Source: an uncultured Tenacibaculum sp.
GTDB taxonomy: Bacteria > Bacteroidota > Bacteroidia > Flavobacteriales > Flavobacteriaceae
DNA: 64,000 nt
Reading direction: 5' to 3'
NCBI RefSeq assembly: GCF_947499065.1
Contig: NZ_CANMMT010000012.1
Location: forward strand, 19,000 to 82,999
Position 1 is the stretch's first letter; the number at the start of each line of letters is the position of its first letter. Below the pieces are notes generated by a model. The model was not told where the DNA came from, ran no database searches, and saw only the letters and a list, made by a program, of their open reading frames with translations. Of the stretch, positions 20,301 through 27,176 are shown in pieces. A program made the position numbers and the translations under genes.

Positions 20301-23300
20301 TGTTACCGTTACTGTTACATCTTTCGTTGTAGCCAAATACCCAGTATCTTCCACTGTTGAAGAACGTAACGTTACCGTTCCTGGTGTGTTCCCAGCTGTA
20401 AATACATTTCCTATAATGGTAGAACCTGTCCCTCCGTTATCAACAATACTGTAAGTAACAGAAGTACTAAATACATTATTTGCGGCTACAATAGTTTTTG
20501 TTTCTCCAACATCTAATGAAAAATCAAATAAGTTATGTGCTGCAGGAACTTTAGGACTCAACGCTGCATTGTAAAATAATGTAGAAAAATATGCTGTAGA
20601 TTCTCCATAATTAGCATCAGCTGCTTGTGTTACTTTTACAATAATAGATCCTGCTACATTATTTACATTTAATAAATTTCCATTAACAGAATATCCTAAA
20701 TCTGGTCCAATAATTTCAAAAGTATAAGCTCCTGTAGAAGCAGAAGTTAAGCTAGTAGTCATATCCAAGGTGGTAATACCCGAATTTACTTGATAACCTA
20801 TAAAACCTGATAAAGTAGCTGGTTGATTATTAATGGTTAAAGTCATTGTTTTAACTGCACTTTGATGTGTTGCAGTTGCAGCTTGTGATGCTTTTACAAT
20901 TACAATTCCTGCTTTATTTCCTATAGTAACTGTAGCATTATTGGTACCACTTAAAGTAGTTCCTGTTCCTCCATCATTAATAATTTCATAAGTAATTGTT
21001 CCTGTTGAATTTGAGGTTGCACTCAAATTAAAGTTTGCATCACCAACTTGTGCTTGTACATTATCAAATGTAATAGTTGGATTAACCAGTGCTGCATTAT
21101 TAGTTATTGAAAACTGATGTCCAGTTTGCTGATAACTCTTGAAAAAATATGGTGAACCATGATCTCTGTAGGCATAAATCGCAAAATAATAAGTTGCATT
21201 GGCTGTTAAACCAGTTATTTCAAGATTTGGTGTAGTTGATGTTCCAACATATACAACTTGCTCTCCTCCTGAATAATTTGCATTTGAAGCTGGTAAATTA
21301 CTTCTAAAACCATATGATGAAAAACTATTGGTTGTATTCATTTTTACAATATAACCAGTTGGTATTCCATTACCATTATCTGCAGCTGGTGCACCTGTAA
21401 AAGAAGCTAAAGTAAAAGCTGTTCCTGTAAGATTATTAACAACCGTATTAGAAGCTAGTTTTGTTGAAACTCCTGCTGTAAACTTTGATGTGCTATCGTT
21501 TGTACTTGAAAAATAATATTGACCATTACATTCTTTATAAGAATATATTCTAAAGAAGTATTCAGTATTTGGTAATAAGTTATGTCCTGTAAATGCCTGT
21601 CCATTTGGAAAAGCTCCAGCTAAAATTACTTGCTCTCCAGAACCCGAATAGGTTACATTTGCTGTAGGTAACGTATTTTGTACACCTGTAATATCTGTAA
21701 ATGAATTTTCAATATTCATTTTTACTATTTGACCTTCTGCATCAGCAGGAACATTTGATATAATTGGAGAAACTCTATTCTCCCAATTTAAATCTTCTCT
21801 AAAACTCGCTAATTGTGCATTTCCTGTTGGTGTACCACATGTAGTAATTGTTACTGAAGTACTTCCAGTAGTTTCGAAGTAATTTGTTCCTCCACAATTA
21901 TTATAAGCATACACTTTTACATAATAAGTTCCATTTGCAGCAAGTCCAGTTATATTAAGATTTGGAGTAACAGAGTTACCTACATACATAACTTGTTCTC
22001 CTCCTGCAGCTGAGTTATATACTGTACTTGAGCTACCAGGCACTGCATTTGGTGTAGTAAATGAATTCGAATCACTTAATTTAACAATATATTCTATACT
22101 ACCATTTGCTGCTGAAGAACCGGTAAAAGAACTTAATGTCATAGTGCTAGTTCCTGTAGCATTAGCAGTAACATTATTAGCTGCTGAAGGAGCTGCACAT
22201 ACATAATTAGTTGTAACTACAGTAGATCCTGTAGTTTCAAAGTTATATTTTCCTCCACATAAATCATAGGTATATACTTTTACATAATAATCTTTATTAA
22301 CTTGTAATCCAGTAACAACCTGATTAATAGCATCTGTACTTCCAACACCACTTCCAATAGCTCCTGTATACACAACTTGCTCACCAGTTTTCCCTGAATA
22401 ATCTAAAGAAGCAACTGGTATTGTTGTTCCACTTACTGGAGCCGTAAAACTATTAGTATCACTAAACTTTACTAAATATCCCATAGAAGTATCAGCTCCT
22501 GCTGGCCTTCCCAACGTATTTATTGTTGCTGAAGTAGGTGAAGTTGCCGAAACTGAATTTACAGAACTTGTTCCTGGAGCTGTGCCTGGGCAAGTAGTTA
22601 CTGGTATTGATGCAATTGAGTTATTATAATTAATATAACCATTACAATTACTATAGGTATAGACCTTATAATAATAGGCTGTATTTCGTTGCAAATTTGT
22701 CATCGTCAACGCTGCTTGTAACGCACCATTATCTGTACCTACATAGGCTATATGTTCTCCAGAACCACTATATGAATTGTTAGCAGCTTTTACAGGTAAA
22801 GCTTGATTTTGAACATAAGCATCCGTAAAATCTGTAAAAGAATTAGTAGCAGAAAACTTTACGATATAATATACATCATCAATTCCATTTACTCTTAAAT
22901 CGTTTAAAGTAACATCTGCATCATTTACTTGGTTAGGCACTGGATCTGTTATCCCGAACTCATAACAGTAATAAAAAGAGTTTACTGAACTAGCTCCTAG
23001 TTTAAAATTATAATTAAAGTTAGCTGCACCAGTAAATACTTCAATTGCATAAAAGTTATTACTGTTACCACCGCTTACATTATTACTATATGGCAGTGTT
23101 ATACTATAATTATAAATACCTGATACTTGCATTAAGGTTCTAAGGGTTCCGATATTTACCGGAGTTACCCCCCAATTTCCTCCTCGGTATTCCCATATTC
23201 TAAAATCAAAACCTGGATTACTATTTACCCAAAGTCTATCAAAATAGAGTATAATATCTGATGCTTGAGTTGCTTTTCTTGAAATAATCCAAAAATCAGA

Positions 23301-23474
23301 ATCTGAACTTGTTACCGTTCCTTCATAATTAGCAGATGAATAGATACGACTTTGAGAACTTATCAGTGTATTACTGACGGAATTGTTGTTCTCAACCTCG
23401 TTAAAGGTTTGTGAAAATGTTTGTGTTATCATCAAACACAAAAACATCACATACAAGAGAGTAGTTTTTTTCAT
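12729..23474 (-). CDS. Giant T9SS-secreted MBG/Ig/LamG repeat adhesin-like protein (3581 aa)
   Basis: A signal peptide (MKKTTLLYVMFLCLMITQTFSQ) is followed by a head with fibronectin-like repeats of about 120-150 residues (about 175-790, each with a TYY.K.Y.Y..C or similar strand). Next come Ig-like segments of the ITFGAL..K.YGD..F.L type (around 1065, 2000 and 2970). About 17 MBG modules of about 80 residues lie between about 1245 and 2715 (KSKVYGDADPxLTYQITNG pattern). A LamG/concanavalin-like domain follows (about 2715-2950, FTFETWVNF...ETGLVLYYDMNQG). The shared C-terminal module ends in a T9SS type A sorting domain. Such proteins are long extracellular stalks or adhesins, a role inferred here. 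The gene lies between a TPR/LuxR regulator and a small peptide gene, as in unit 1. Confidence 0.93.
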   Translation of the reverse strand: MKKTTLLYVMFLCLMITQTFSQTFNEVENNNSVSNTLISSQSRIYSSANYEGTVTSSDSDFWIISRKATQASDIILYFDRLWVNSNPGFDFRIWEYRGGNWGVTPVNIGTLRTLMQVSGIYNYSITLPYSNNVSGGNSNNFYAIEVFTGAANFNYNFKLGASSVNSFYYCYEFGITDPVPNQVNDADVTLNDLRVNGIDDVYYIVKFSATNSFTDFTDAYVQNQALPVKAANNSYSGSGEHIAYVGTDNGALQAALTMTNLQRNTAYYYKVYTYSNCNGYINYNNSIASIPVTTCPGTAPGTSSVNSVSATSPTSATINTLGRPAGADTSMGYLVKFSDTNSFTAPVSGTTIPVASLDYSGKTGEQVVYTGAIGSGVGSTDAINQVVTGLQVNKDYYVKVYTYDLCGGKYNFETTGSTVVTTNYVCAAPSAANNVTANATGTSTMTLSSFTGSSAANGSIEYIVKLSDSNSFTTPNAVPGSSSTVYNSAAGGEQVMYVGNSVTPNLNITGLAANGTYYVKVYAYNNCGGTNYFETTGSTSVTITTCGTPTGNAQLASFREDLNWENRVSPIISNVPADAEGQIVKMNIENSFTDITGVQNTLPTANVTYSGSGEQVILAGAFPNGQAFTGHNLLPNTEYFFRIYSYKECNGQYYFSSTNDSTSKFTAGVSTKLASNTVVNNLTGTAFTLASFTGAPAADNGNGIPTGYIVKMNTTNSFSSYGFRSNLPASNANYSGGEQVVYVGTSTTPNLEITGLTANATYYFAIYAYRDHGSPYFFKSYQQTGHQFSITNNAALVNPTITFDNVQAQVGDANFNLSATSNSTGTITYEIINDGGTGTTLSGTNNATVTIGNKAGIVIVKASQAATATHQSAVKTMTLTINNQPATLSGFIGYQVNSGITTLDMTTSLTSASTGAYTFEIIGPDLGYSVNGNLLNVNNVAGSIIVKVTQAADANYGESTAYFSTLFYNAALSPKVPAAHNLFDFSLDVGETKTIVAANNVFSTSVTYSIVDNGGTGSTIIGNVFTAGNTPGTVTLRSSTVEDTGYLATTKDVTVTVTGTLPQNITFGALATKTYGDTTFNLSATSNSGLPVSYASSDTSIATISGNTVTIIGAGTVTITASQAGNAIYDLATDVQQNLVINKKMLVVSPKDATATYGILDLPADNSTENYPFQVEGLVNGDLATNVLRLSTSFSDISDLVIVNAANPGQPLNVGTHTGVMTWGTPPIIDILSPNYEYRANATGNLTVTAAPITVTAEVKSKSYDGGSAADPVLTYTVDRSNLPTGADVINYPNPLVFTGGLNRVSGQNAGAYAINQGTLSLGSNYAITFNSANFTINKVDLTATSVSNKVYGDALGTLPIQYTGFVNGENATVIGTQPNAIPAIAIDGTTPAGGPYVVNVSGGTDNNYNIVTNNGTVTVTKRALNAVVENKTKVFGDANPTFTMQYSNFVNGDDESVITQNVNLGAYEAGSTLVSETSPVGSYVITNLPGLFIADNYFINFTNLGVARLTVSKKAIEVTAEAKSKVYGDADPTFTYQITNGNLVGSDAFTGSLSRVTGENVGTYAIDKGTLALNANYDVSFVADNLTISKRAIEVTADVKSKVYGDSDPALTYRITNGSLVGSDVFTGSLTREAGETVFNSLPSNPFYAITQGTLALNANYDLTFVDSRLRIAPRNVNFSLENTNKVYGEGNPIPVLNIVDGTAMAYDDALVLKNVRRKSGENIGTYEYGGFITNFTGDFEFEVTSSHSTDLRNYQFNFRSYGSPGLTITKKSIEVTADVKSKVYGDSDPTLTYQVTNGSLVGSDAFTGTLSRNTGENVGNYAVTQGSLTLGNNYTLSFVSNDLTINKKDIEVTVDAGQAKSFGTTDPTFIYRVTSGALVNGDTFTGALSRLAGENAGTYAINQGTLALNANYNLSFVPNSFEIHKGAATVIVNNLTQTYDGTAKPVSPTTMPNGLSVDVTYDGGSTVPTNAGTYTVLATVNDVNYQGNTTETLTINKANQVITFGALSNVTYGDTSFNLTATSDSGLGVTYSSSDTSVATISGNTVTIVGTGSTTITANQVGNINYNAANVQQTLTVGKKAIEITADAKTKVYGDADPAFTYTVTNGSLVGSDAFTGSLTRATGEAQGNYGITQGTLALNSNYDVTFVGANFYIDYRFIRIVPTAAVQKTYGDSDPAKLNFPFAITQGSLAFDDAIEVFGTFRDSGENVGSYQIRGLSSTFTSTNGGQSSYSITYTHAGSVRLQINQRAIEVTADAKSKAYGDTDPALTYQVTNGALQFSDAFTGTLERVAGEALGSYAINKGTLTPGNNYAVTFVGDNLTIGKRAIEVTADVKTKAYGDADPVFTYQITNGSLAGSDAFIGILERAPGESLGTYAINQGTLGINGNYTISFVSKDLTIGKRAIEVTADAKSKVYGDADPALTYQITSGSLAGSDAFTGNLERVSGDNFGTYAINQGTLALNSNYAVTYVSNDLTITKKDIMILTANQEKEYGEVDSNIAYSLFPGSILANGDSLSGSLTREAGENVGIYNISLGTLSAGPNYNMTLFGSPTFEITKRVIEVTADAKSKEYGALDPTLTYQITSGSLAGSDSFTGGIVRVTGNNAGTYAINQGTLALDNNYTLNFVNNDFTITKRPVTITADALVKVIGDADPALTFKETLGSILVGDSYTGTLERVAGETLGNYAINQGTVTAGNNYTITYVVADLEIIEKKNATALNFEGPANGTYDYIEVADDSSLDFTSAFTFETWVNFDEITRYNNGWDWQCLFAKSRFNESYGLMLLTEGSKILRFYHAGFGTGHTDFNWTSTLAAKKWYHLAVTFNGTKATIYVDGVEVASQTDTASNLVPNNNSLMIGANKTAGADPYPLQGTLDEVRFWNVARTATEINDYKSNELEGNETGLVLYYDMNQGNGFGNNTTITQVTDKSSVGNNGTLNQFALTGRTSNFVNDVTNGVTPKQDQVITFNAIPTKTYGDANFNLTATSDKGLDIVYASSNSSVATVSGNTVTIVGVGTTTITASQQGTALVKSASATQSLTVIAGANKSVWNGNTSSIWTIATNWSDNIVPTITGDAIIPNVTTTPEVGTTVQLNDLTVESLASFDINENGSVMVDGNLDNSGNFTMTSTETKSSTLIVKGTSNGQVTYERGGLKANVWSIVSAPVAGQSIKEFAENSANDIRVNTSVTPNRYAIAYYDDSKPAGSKWVYYTTDDLATNTLTFEKGRSYAVSRATNGSVTFTGTIETTDVAKSIVASEWNAIGNPYTAFLPINENAGTNFINSNVSKFNPANVGVYVWDNAQAKYVGKSLITGESSLAPGQGFFVKAAVGVSNVTFNQSQRKVQPLTGGNFSKGGAVVPSIQLLATSKGVTIDTNIKYFENTTEGLDPGYDLGNYARASFDVFTRFVGNDKGEDFTIQSLPVESVNRTVLPIGLNATAGAEVTFTVNYNNLPEGVEVFIEDKEENTFTKLSSELNEFYTVTITEKVNGVGRFYLRTQQKAKVNTKINNVKIYNTSDNTLIIEGISKGTFNMTLYAIHGAAVLSKTVEGKGRNTVSLPDLETGVYVVRITSELGKKSKKIIIKK
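15330..19740 (-). repeat. Array of about 17 MBG-type modules
   Basis: Units of about 240 bp encode IEVTADxKSKxYGDxDP...GSDAFTG.L.R..GE..G.YAI.QGTLAL..NY...FV...LTI. Some copies are very close (15.5-16.7 kb and 18.0-18.9 kb), while others have diverged or are interrupted by Ig-like units near 17.2-17.7 kb. This is consistent with recent expansion by recombination, so copy number may vary between strains. Confidence 0.85.
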
Positions 23475-23576
23475 GAGAGGTTCTTTAAATTAGTTTTTGT
23501 TTGTTATTATTAAACCTTTAAGGTGTCCTATACTTGCTGTACAGTTAAATTTTTAAACACCCTATTTATTTTTTAC

Positions 23577-23638
23577 CAAAACTATTCTTACTCTATAAAG
23601 AACACTAAAAGCACACCTATACAAAACACCATACAAAA
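23577..23638 (-). promoter_or_regulatory. Giant gene 2 promoter with tandem activator-type repeat
   Basis: A TAGTTTTG box (minus strand, 23577-23584) fits TAnnTTTG. 32 bp upstream of it lies a 12-bp-period direct repeat, CTATACAAAAC then CCATACAAAA (23617-23638, plus-strand sequence). The same repeat occurs upstream of regulator 2 at 25415-25436. The 260-bp gap 23475-23734 holds nothing else I can recognise beyond these and the start of the regulator terminator. Confidence 0.6.
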
Positions 23639-23710
23639 AACAATAACAAACTAACTACCAACACATTAAACACCTTAGAATCATATAACACTCAAAAAAT
23701 ATTTTTCATA

Positions 23711-23735
23711 AAAAAAAGGAGCACATGCTCCTTTT
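23711..23735 (-). terminator. Terminator of regulator 2
   Basis: AAAAGGAGCA / TGCTCCTTTT with a CA loop is followed on the minus strand by a U-rich run. It overlaps the last base of the regulator stop codon. It implies that the regulator and the giant gene are separate transcripts. Confidence 0.75.
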
Positions 23736-25333
23736 TAACTTAAATACTCTATTAAAGATATTTCTTTTGGCGCTGATATCTTTTTTCGAAGTCGATATCT
23801 ACTTACAAAAACACTATCTAGTGAAATACCTAGCACTTTTGCTATTTGGTTATTATCTAAACCTAATTTTTCTAAGGATACAAGTCGTTCTTCTGAATTA
23901 GTTAATTTAATTCCTTTATCTTGTATTTTTCTAAAGAATAACGGATACGCTTTGTTGAATTTTTCCCTAAAATTATACCAGTCTTCTTTAGTTAATATTC
24001 TTTCTGCAACAGATACATGAAGTTTTTTATTTATGTTGCTTTCTTCTTTTTCCTGAATACTATTTTTTATTTGTTGTTCTTGCTCTTCTATTTTTTTAAG
24101 TAGTTCGTTGGTAAATGCTTTTAATTCACTTTCCTTTTTTTCAAAATTAGCTACTACCAGTTGGTTCTTCTCCTTATAGTATCTTTTCAACCATATACTA
24201 ATTAAAATTCCTAATAGAACAGTGATAATAAATAATAGAAAATACAATTGCTTTTTAGCTTCTTCTTTATCTTTTATTAATTCCAAACTTCTTTTTTCTG
24301 CCACAAATTTTAAACTATCAATAGCTTTTTGCTTTTTAAACATAAAAACCGTTTCAAGTTTTGTTAATTTTTTTGCTTCTTCTACATCATTACGTTTTTC
24401 TAATAGTTTATGATATTTTACATATGTATTATAACTCTCTTTGTAATTTCCCAATGCTTTATAGCTTCTACTTAAAGCTAGATATCTAAATGGCAATACA
24501 GCATCACTTTTAAGTTCCATACATAAAGTTATCGCTTTATTTAAATACAAAACACCTTTTTGAGGATTACCAGTTTCAGTAAAATGTATACCTAGAGCGT
24601 ACAAGCCTGACTCTAATCCTATTTTATTTTTGTTTTTTTTATGAAGTTCTATTGCTTTTTTTAAATATGGTAAATTACCCTTGTAGTCATTAAAACGTCT
24701 TAAAATAGCGGAATAATTAGAGTACATAGCTGCTTTTTGATAATCTGTTCCTATGGCGTTTACCAAATGAATAGACTTATTATAATACTTCATAGCAAGA
24801 ATAGTATCTTTTTTCACGCCATATGCCGATCCTAATGAACTATATATCTCTAATAACTGATCCGTTTGATTATATTTCTTAGCAACCTGCTCGGCTATTT
24901 TAAGCTGCCTTATTCCATCATCCATAGAATTTATAACAGAAATCCAAGCTTTAGCTTTTTGATGATACGATATTGCTAACAAAGTATCTAAACCTTCTTC
25001 AAGTTTTATATTGATACTTTTTTGAGCTAAAATTGCGGCTTCATCAAAATTATGTTCTCTACGTTCATAATAACTAAGAAAATGATAGGCATCCGCCTTT
25101 CTTTTATTAAAATAATTATTCTTTTGTTCACGTAGACCTACAATACTATCTATATAGCTTACAACTCGATATAAATATTCCTTGGCTATATAAGGTTTAC
25201 GATTCGAATATTCTTTAGCCAAAGCATATAGTTTCTCAATCTTCAAACTATCTTGAATATATATATAATCCATTTTTTGTTGTCCCTGCACCAAAGAAAA
25301 CACCATAAGAGCAACTAGGGTATAAAACTTCAT
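23735..25333 (-). CDS. Membrane-bound TPR regulator with C-terminal LuxR-type HTH, unit 2
   Basis: This 532-aa protein has a signal peptide (MKFYTLVALMVFSLVQGQ), TPR repeats to about residue 330 (for example YSSLGSAYGVKKDTILAMKY), one membrane segment near 360-380 (LYFLLFIITVLLGILISIWL), a coiled coil (about 390-440), and a LuxR/GerE-like HTH at the C-terminus (LTNSEERLVSLEKLGLDNNQ...ISLDSVFVSRYRLRKKI). Architecture and position match the regulator at 7303-8946. A direct repeat in its own upstream region (25415-25436) recurs before the giant gene, suggesting that it controls both. The ligand or signal for the TPR domain is unknown. Confidence 0.88.
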   Translation of the reverse strand: MKFYTLVALMVFSLVQGQQKMDYIYIQDSLKIEKLYALAKEYSNRKPYIAKEYLYRVVSYIDSIVGLREQKNNYFNKRKADAYHFLSYYERREHNFDEAAILAQKSINIKLEEGLDTLLAISYHQKAKAWISVINSMDDGIRQLKIAEQVAKKYNQTDQLLEIYSSLGSAYGVKKDTILAMKYYNKSIHLVNAIGTDYQKAAMYSNYSAILRRFNDYKGNLPYLKKAIELHKKNKNKIGLESGLYALGIHFTETGNPQKGVLYLNKAITLCMELKSDAVLPFRYLALSRSYKALGNYKESYNTYVKYHKLLEKRNDVEEAKKLTKLETVFMFKKQKAIDSLKFVAEKRSLELIKDKEEAKKQLYFLLFIITVLLGILISIWLKRYYKEKNQLVVANFEKKESELKAFTNELLKKIEEQEQQIKNSIQEKEESNINKKLHVSVAERILTKEDWYNFREKFNKAYPLFFRKIQDKGIKLTNSEERLVSLEKLGLDNNQIAKVLGISLDSVFVSRYRLRKKISAPKEISLIEYLS

Positions 25334-25414
25334 AAATCCATTTGATTATAAATAATTAGCATAATACCTATATGTATTTAAAACAATATTTTGCATAGTT
25401 TTTCAAATAAAAAC

Positions 25415-25436
25415 CTATACAAAACTCTATACAAAA
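25415..25436 (-). promoter_or_regulatory. Direct repeat upstream of regulator 2
   Basis: CTATACAAAAC followed by CTATACAAAA with a 12-bp period lies 82-103 bp before the regulator ATG. It nearly matches the repeat at 23617-23638 before the giant gene in sequence, period and orientation. The gap 25334-25676 also holds the divergent promoter of the sigma factor gene (25649-25656); I see no other feature in it. Confidence 0.6.
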
Positions 25437-25648
25437 CAGAAACAAAGGATACTTCAATTTAACTTTACATCTCTACGTAAAAATGGTACCGTACATATCC
25501 TTTTAAATTAAAATATAACCTATTACAATATGATGGTCTTAAAAATTTCTTTTGAGTAAATTCAAATAATCCTTGGTTCCTTTCTGTTTTGTTTCATTAC
25601 TTGTACAGCTATAATGAAGGTATCCCTATTTTATATCATGTTTTTTTT

Positions 25649-25656
25649 TAGATTTG
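25649..25656 (+). promoter_or_regulatory. -7 box of the ECF sigma operon
   Basis: TAGATTTG fits TAnnTTTG and ends 20 bp before the ATG at 25677. A -33 TTG is not clear at the expected distance. Confidence 0.5.
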
Positions 25657-25676
25657 TGTACCAATAATTTTTGTCA

Positions 25677-26198
25677 ATGCCCGACCAACAAAAATCTGTT
25701 TGTGAAGAAAAGAATTTCGATTCTTTATTTAATACCTACTACGAAACTGCCACAAAGTATATTTATTACAAATGTGGTAATTTACAGCAGGCAGAAGACA
25801 TTGTACAAGATGCTTTTGTAAAGATTTGGAAAAAATGTGCAGAAGTAATTTATGAAACAGCAAGAGCTTTTTTATACACTATTTGCAATAATGCTTTACG
25901 CAATGAGTTTGCTCATAAAAAAGTAGTTTTACGTCATGAAGCAATACCCAAAAGCGATAAAGATCATGAAAGTCCCGATTTTATTTTAGAAACTGAAGAG
26001 TTTAGAAATAAACTGGAAAACGCTATTTCAAACTTATCAGATAAGGAAAGAGAAGTTTTTTTATTGAGTAGAATTGAAAAGAAAACCTATAAAGAAATTG
26101 CTGAGATTACGAACATTACAGTAAAAGCTGTTGAAAGAAGAATGAGCAATGCTTTTATTAGTTTAAGAAAAACTTTAGGAAAAGATTTAAAATTTTAA
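25677..26198 (+). CDS. ECF RNA polymerase sigma factor (FecI-like, 173 aa)
   Basis: I start at ATG 25677 (MPDQQKSVCEEKN). Region 2 is clear (DSLFNTYYETATKYIYYKCGNLQQAEDIVQDAFVKIW), as is region 4 (LSDKEREVFLLSRIEKKTYKEIAEI...KAVERRMSNAFISLRKTL). It is followed by a FecR-type anti-sigma gene and a TonB receptor with an STN domain. This is the standard cell-surface signalling arrangement, in which substrate binding at the receptor is passed through FecR to release the sigma factor. Confidence 0.93.
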   Translation: MPDQQKSVCEEKNFDSLFNTYYETATKYIYYKCGNLQQAEDIVQDAFVKIWKKCAEVIYETARAFLYTICNNALRNEFAHKKVVLRHEAIPKSDKDHESPDFILETEEFRNKLENAISNLSDKEREVFLLSRIEKKTYKEIAEITNITVKAVERRMSNAFISLRKTLGKDLKF

Positions 26199-26251
26199 TA
26201 GGGTAATTAAAGATATAACGGTACAATAGATAAGAGCACTAAATAAAAGAC

Positions 26252-27157
26252 ATGAAAAAATACGAAACAGATAAATCTTTTTTAGCACGTTGGGCTGCAA
26301 ATGAGTTGAGTGAAGACGAACTTGCTGAATTCATGCAAACTGACGCATACAAAGATTTTAATCGTATTAATGAATTTGCTCAACAGTTTAAAGGGCCTAA
26401 AATTGACAAAGAAGCTGCTTTGTTAAGTACAAAAGCTAAAATGAAAAGAGGAAAAGTAAAAACACTCAATAAAAGCTTTTGGTTTTCTGTAGCAGCCTCT
26501 ATTGCTATTCTTATTTCTGGTTACTTTTTAATAAATTCTACTAAAAACTATGTTACAGGTATTGGAGAGCAATTAGCCATTGTTTTACCCGATGGTAGTG
26601 AAGTACAATTAAATGCAAACTCAAGCTTAGAACACAAGCGCTTTTTTTGGACAAACAACCGCCAATTAGACATAGAAGGAGAAGCATACTTTGAAGTAGA
26701 AAAAGGGAGCGATTTTAAAGTAATTACTAATTATGGTAATGTAACTGTATTAGGAACCAAATTCAATGTAAAATCTAGAACTCATGTTTTTGAATTAAAC
26801 TGTTATGAAGGTAAAGTTAGGTTTGATCAAAAAGACAGCGAAAACCAAAAGATTTTAACTGCAAACGATAAAATTATTATTGAAAAAGAAGTAATTTCTG
26901 AACTAAAAACTCAATTTAATAAACCAAATTGGATAGAAGGAATTAGTTTATTTAAAAACCGTCCTTTACAAGATGTTTTAAATGAATTGAGTAGTATGTA
27001 TAAAATTTCTTTTAAAACTGATAAAATTGATACAACTCAACGTTTTTCAGGAAGTTTTACTCATAACAATTTAGAAAATGCGTTAAAAACTACTCTTACT
27101 CCAATGGGGATAGTTTACACATTATCAGAAGATAAAACAATTGTATCTTTACAATAA
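26252..27157 (+). CDS. FecR-family anti-sigma factor
   Basis: This 301-aa inner-membrane protein has a cytoplasmic N-terminus (SFLARWAANELSEDELAEFMQ), a single membrane span near residues 72-92 (SFWFSVAASIAILISGYFLI), a periplasmic FecR domain (VLPDGSEVQLNANSSLEH...EGEAYFEV...VLGTKFNV), and a C-terminal DUF4974-type domain (FKNRPLQDVLNELSSMYKISF). It lies 53 bp after the sigma gene and 19 bp before the receptor gene, so the three form one operon. Confidence 0.93.
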   Translation: MKKYETDKSFLARWAANELSEDELAEFMQTDAYKDFNRINEFAQQFKGPKIDKEAALLSTKAKMKRGKVKTLNKSFWFSVAASIAILISGYFLINSTKNYVTGIGEQLAIVLPDGSEVQLNANSSLEHKRFFWTNNRQLDIEGEAYFEVEKGSDFKVITNYGNVTVLGTKFNVKSRTHVFELNCYEGKVRFDQKDSENQKILTANDKIIIEKEVISELKTQFNKPNWIEGISLFKNRPLQDVLNELSSMYKISFKTDKIDTTQRFSGSFTHNNLENALKTTLTPMGIVYTLSEDKTIVSLQ

Positions 27158-27176
27158 TTAATTTTTTTCCCTTAAA

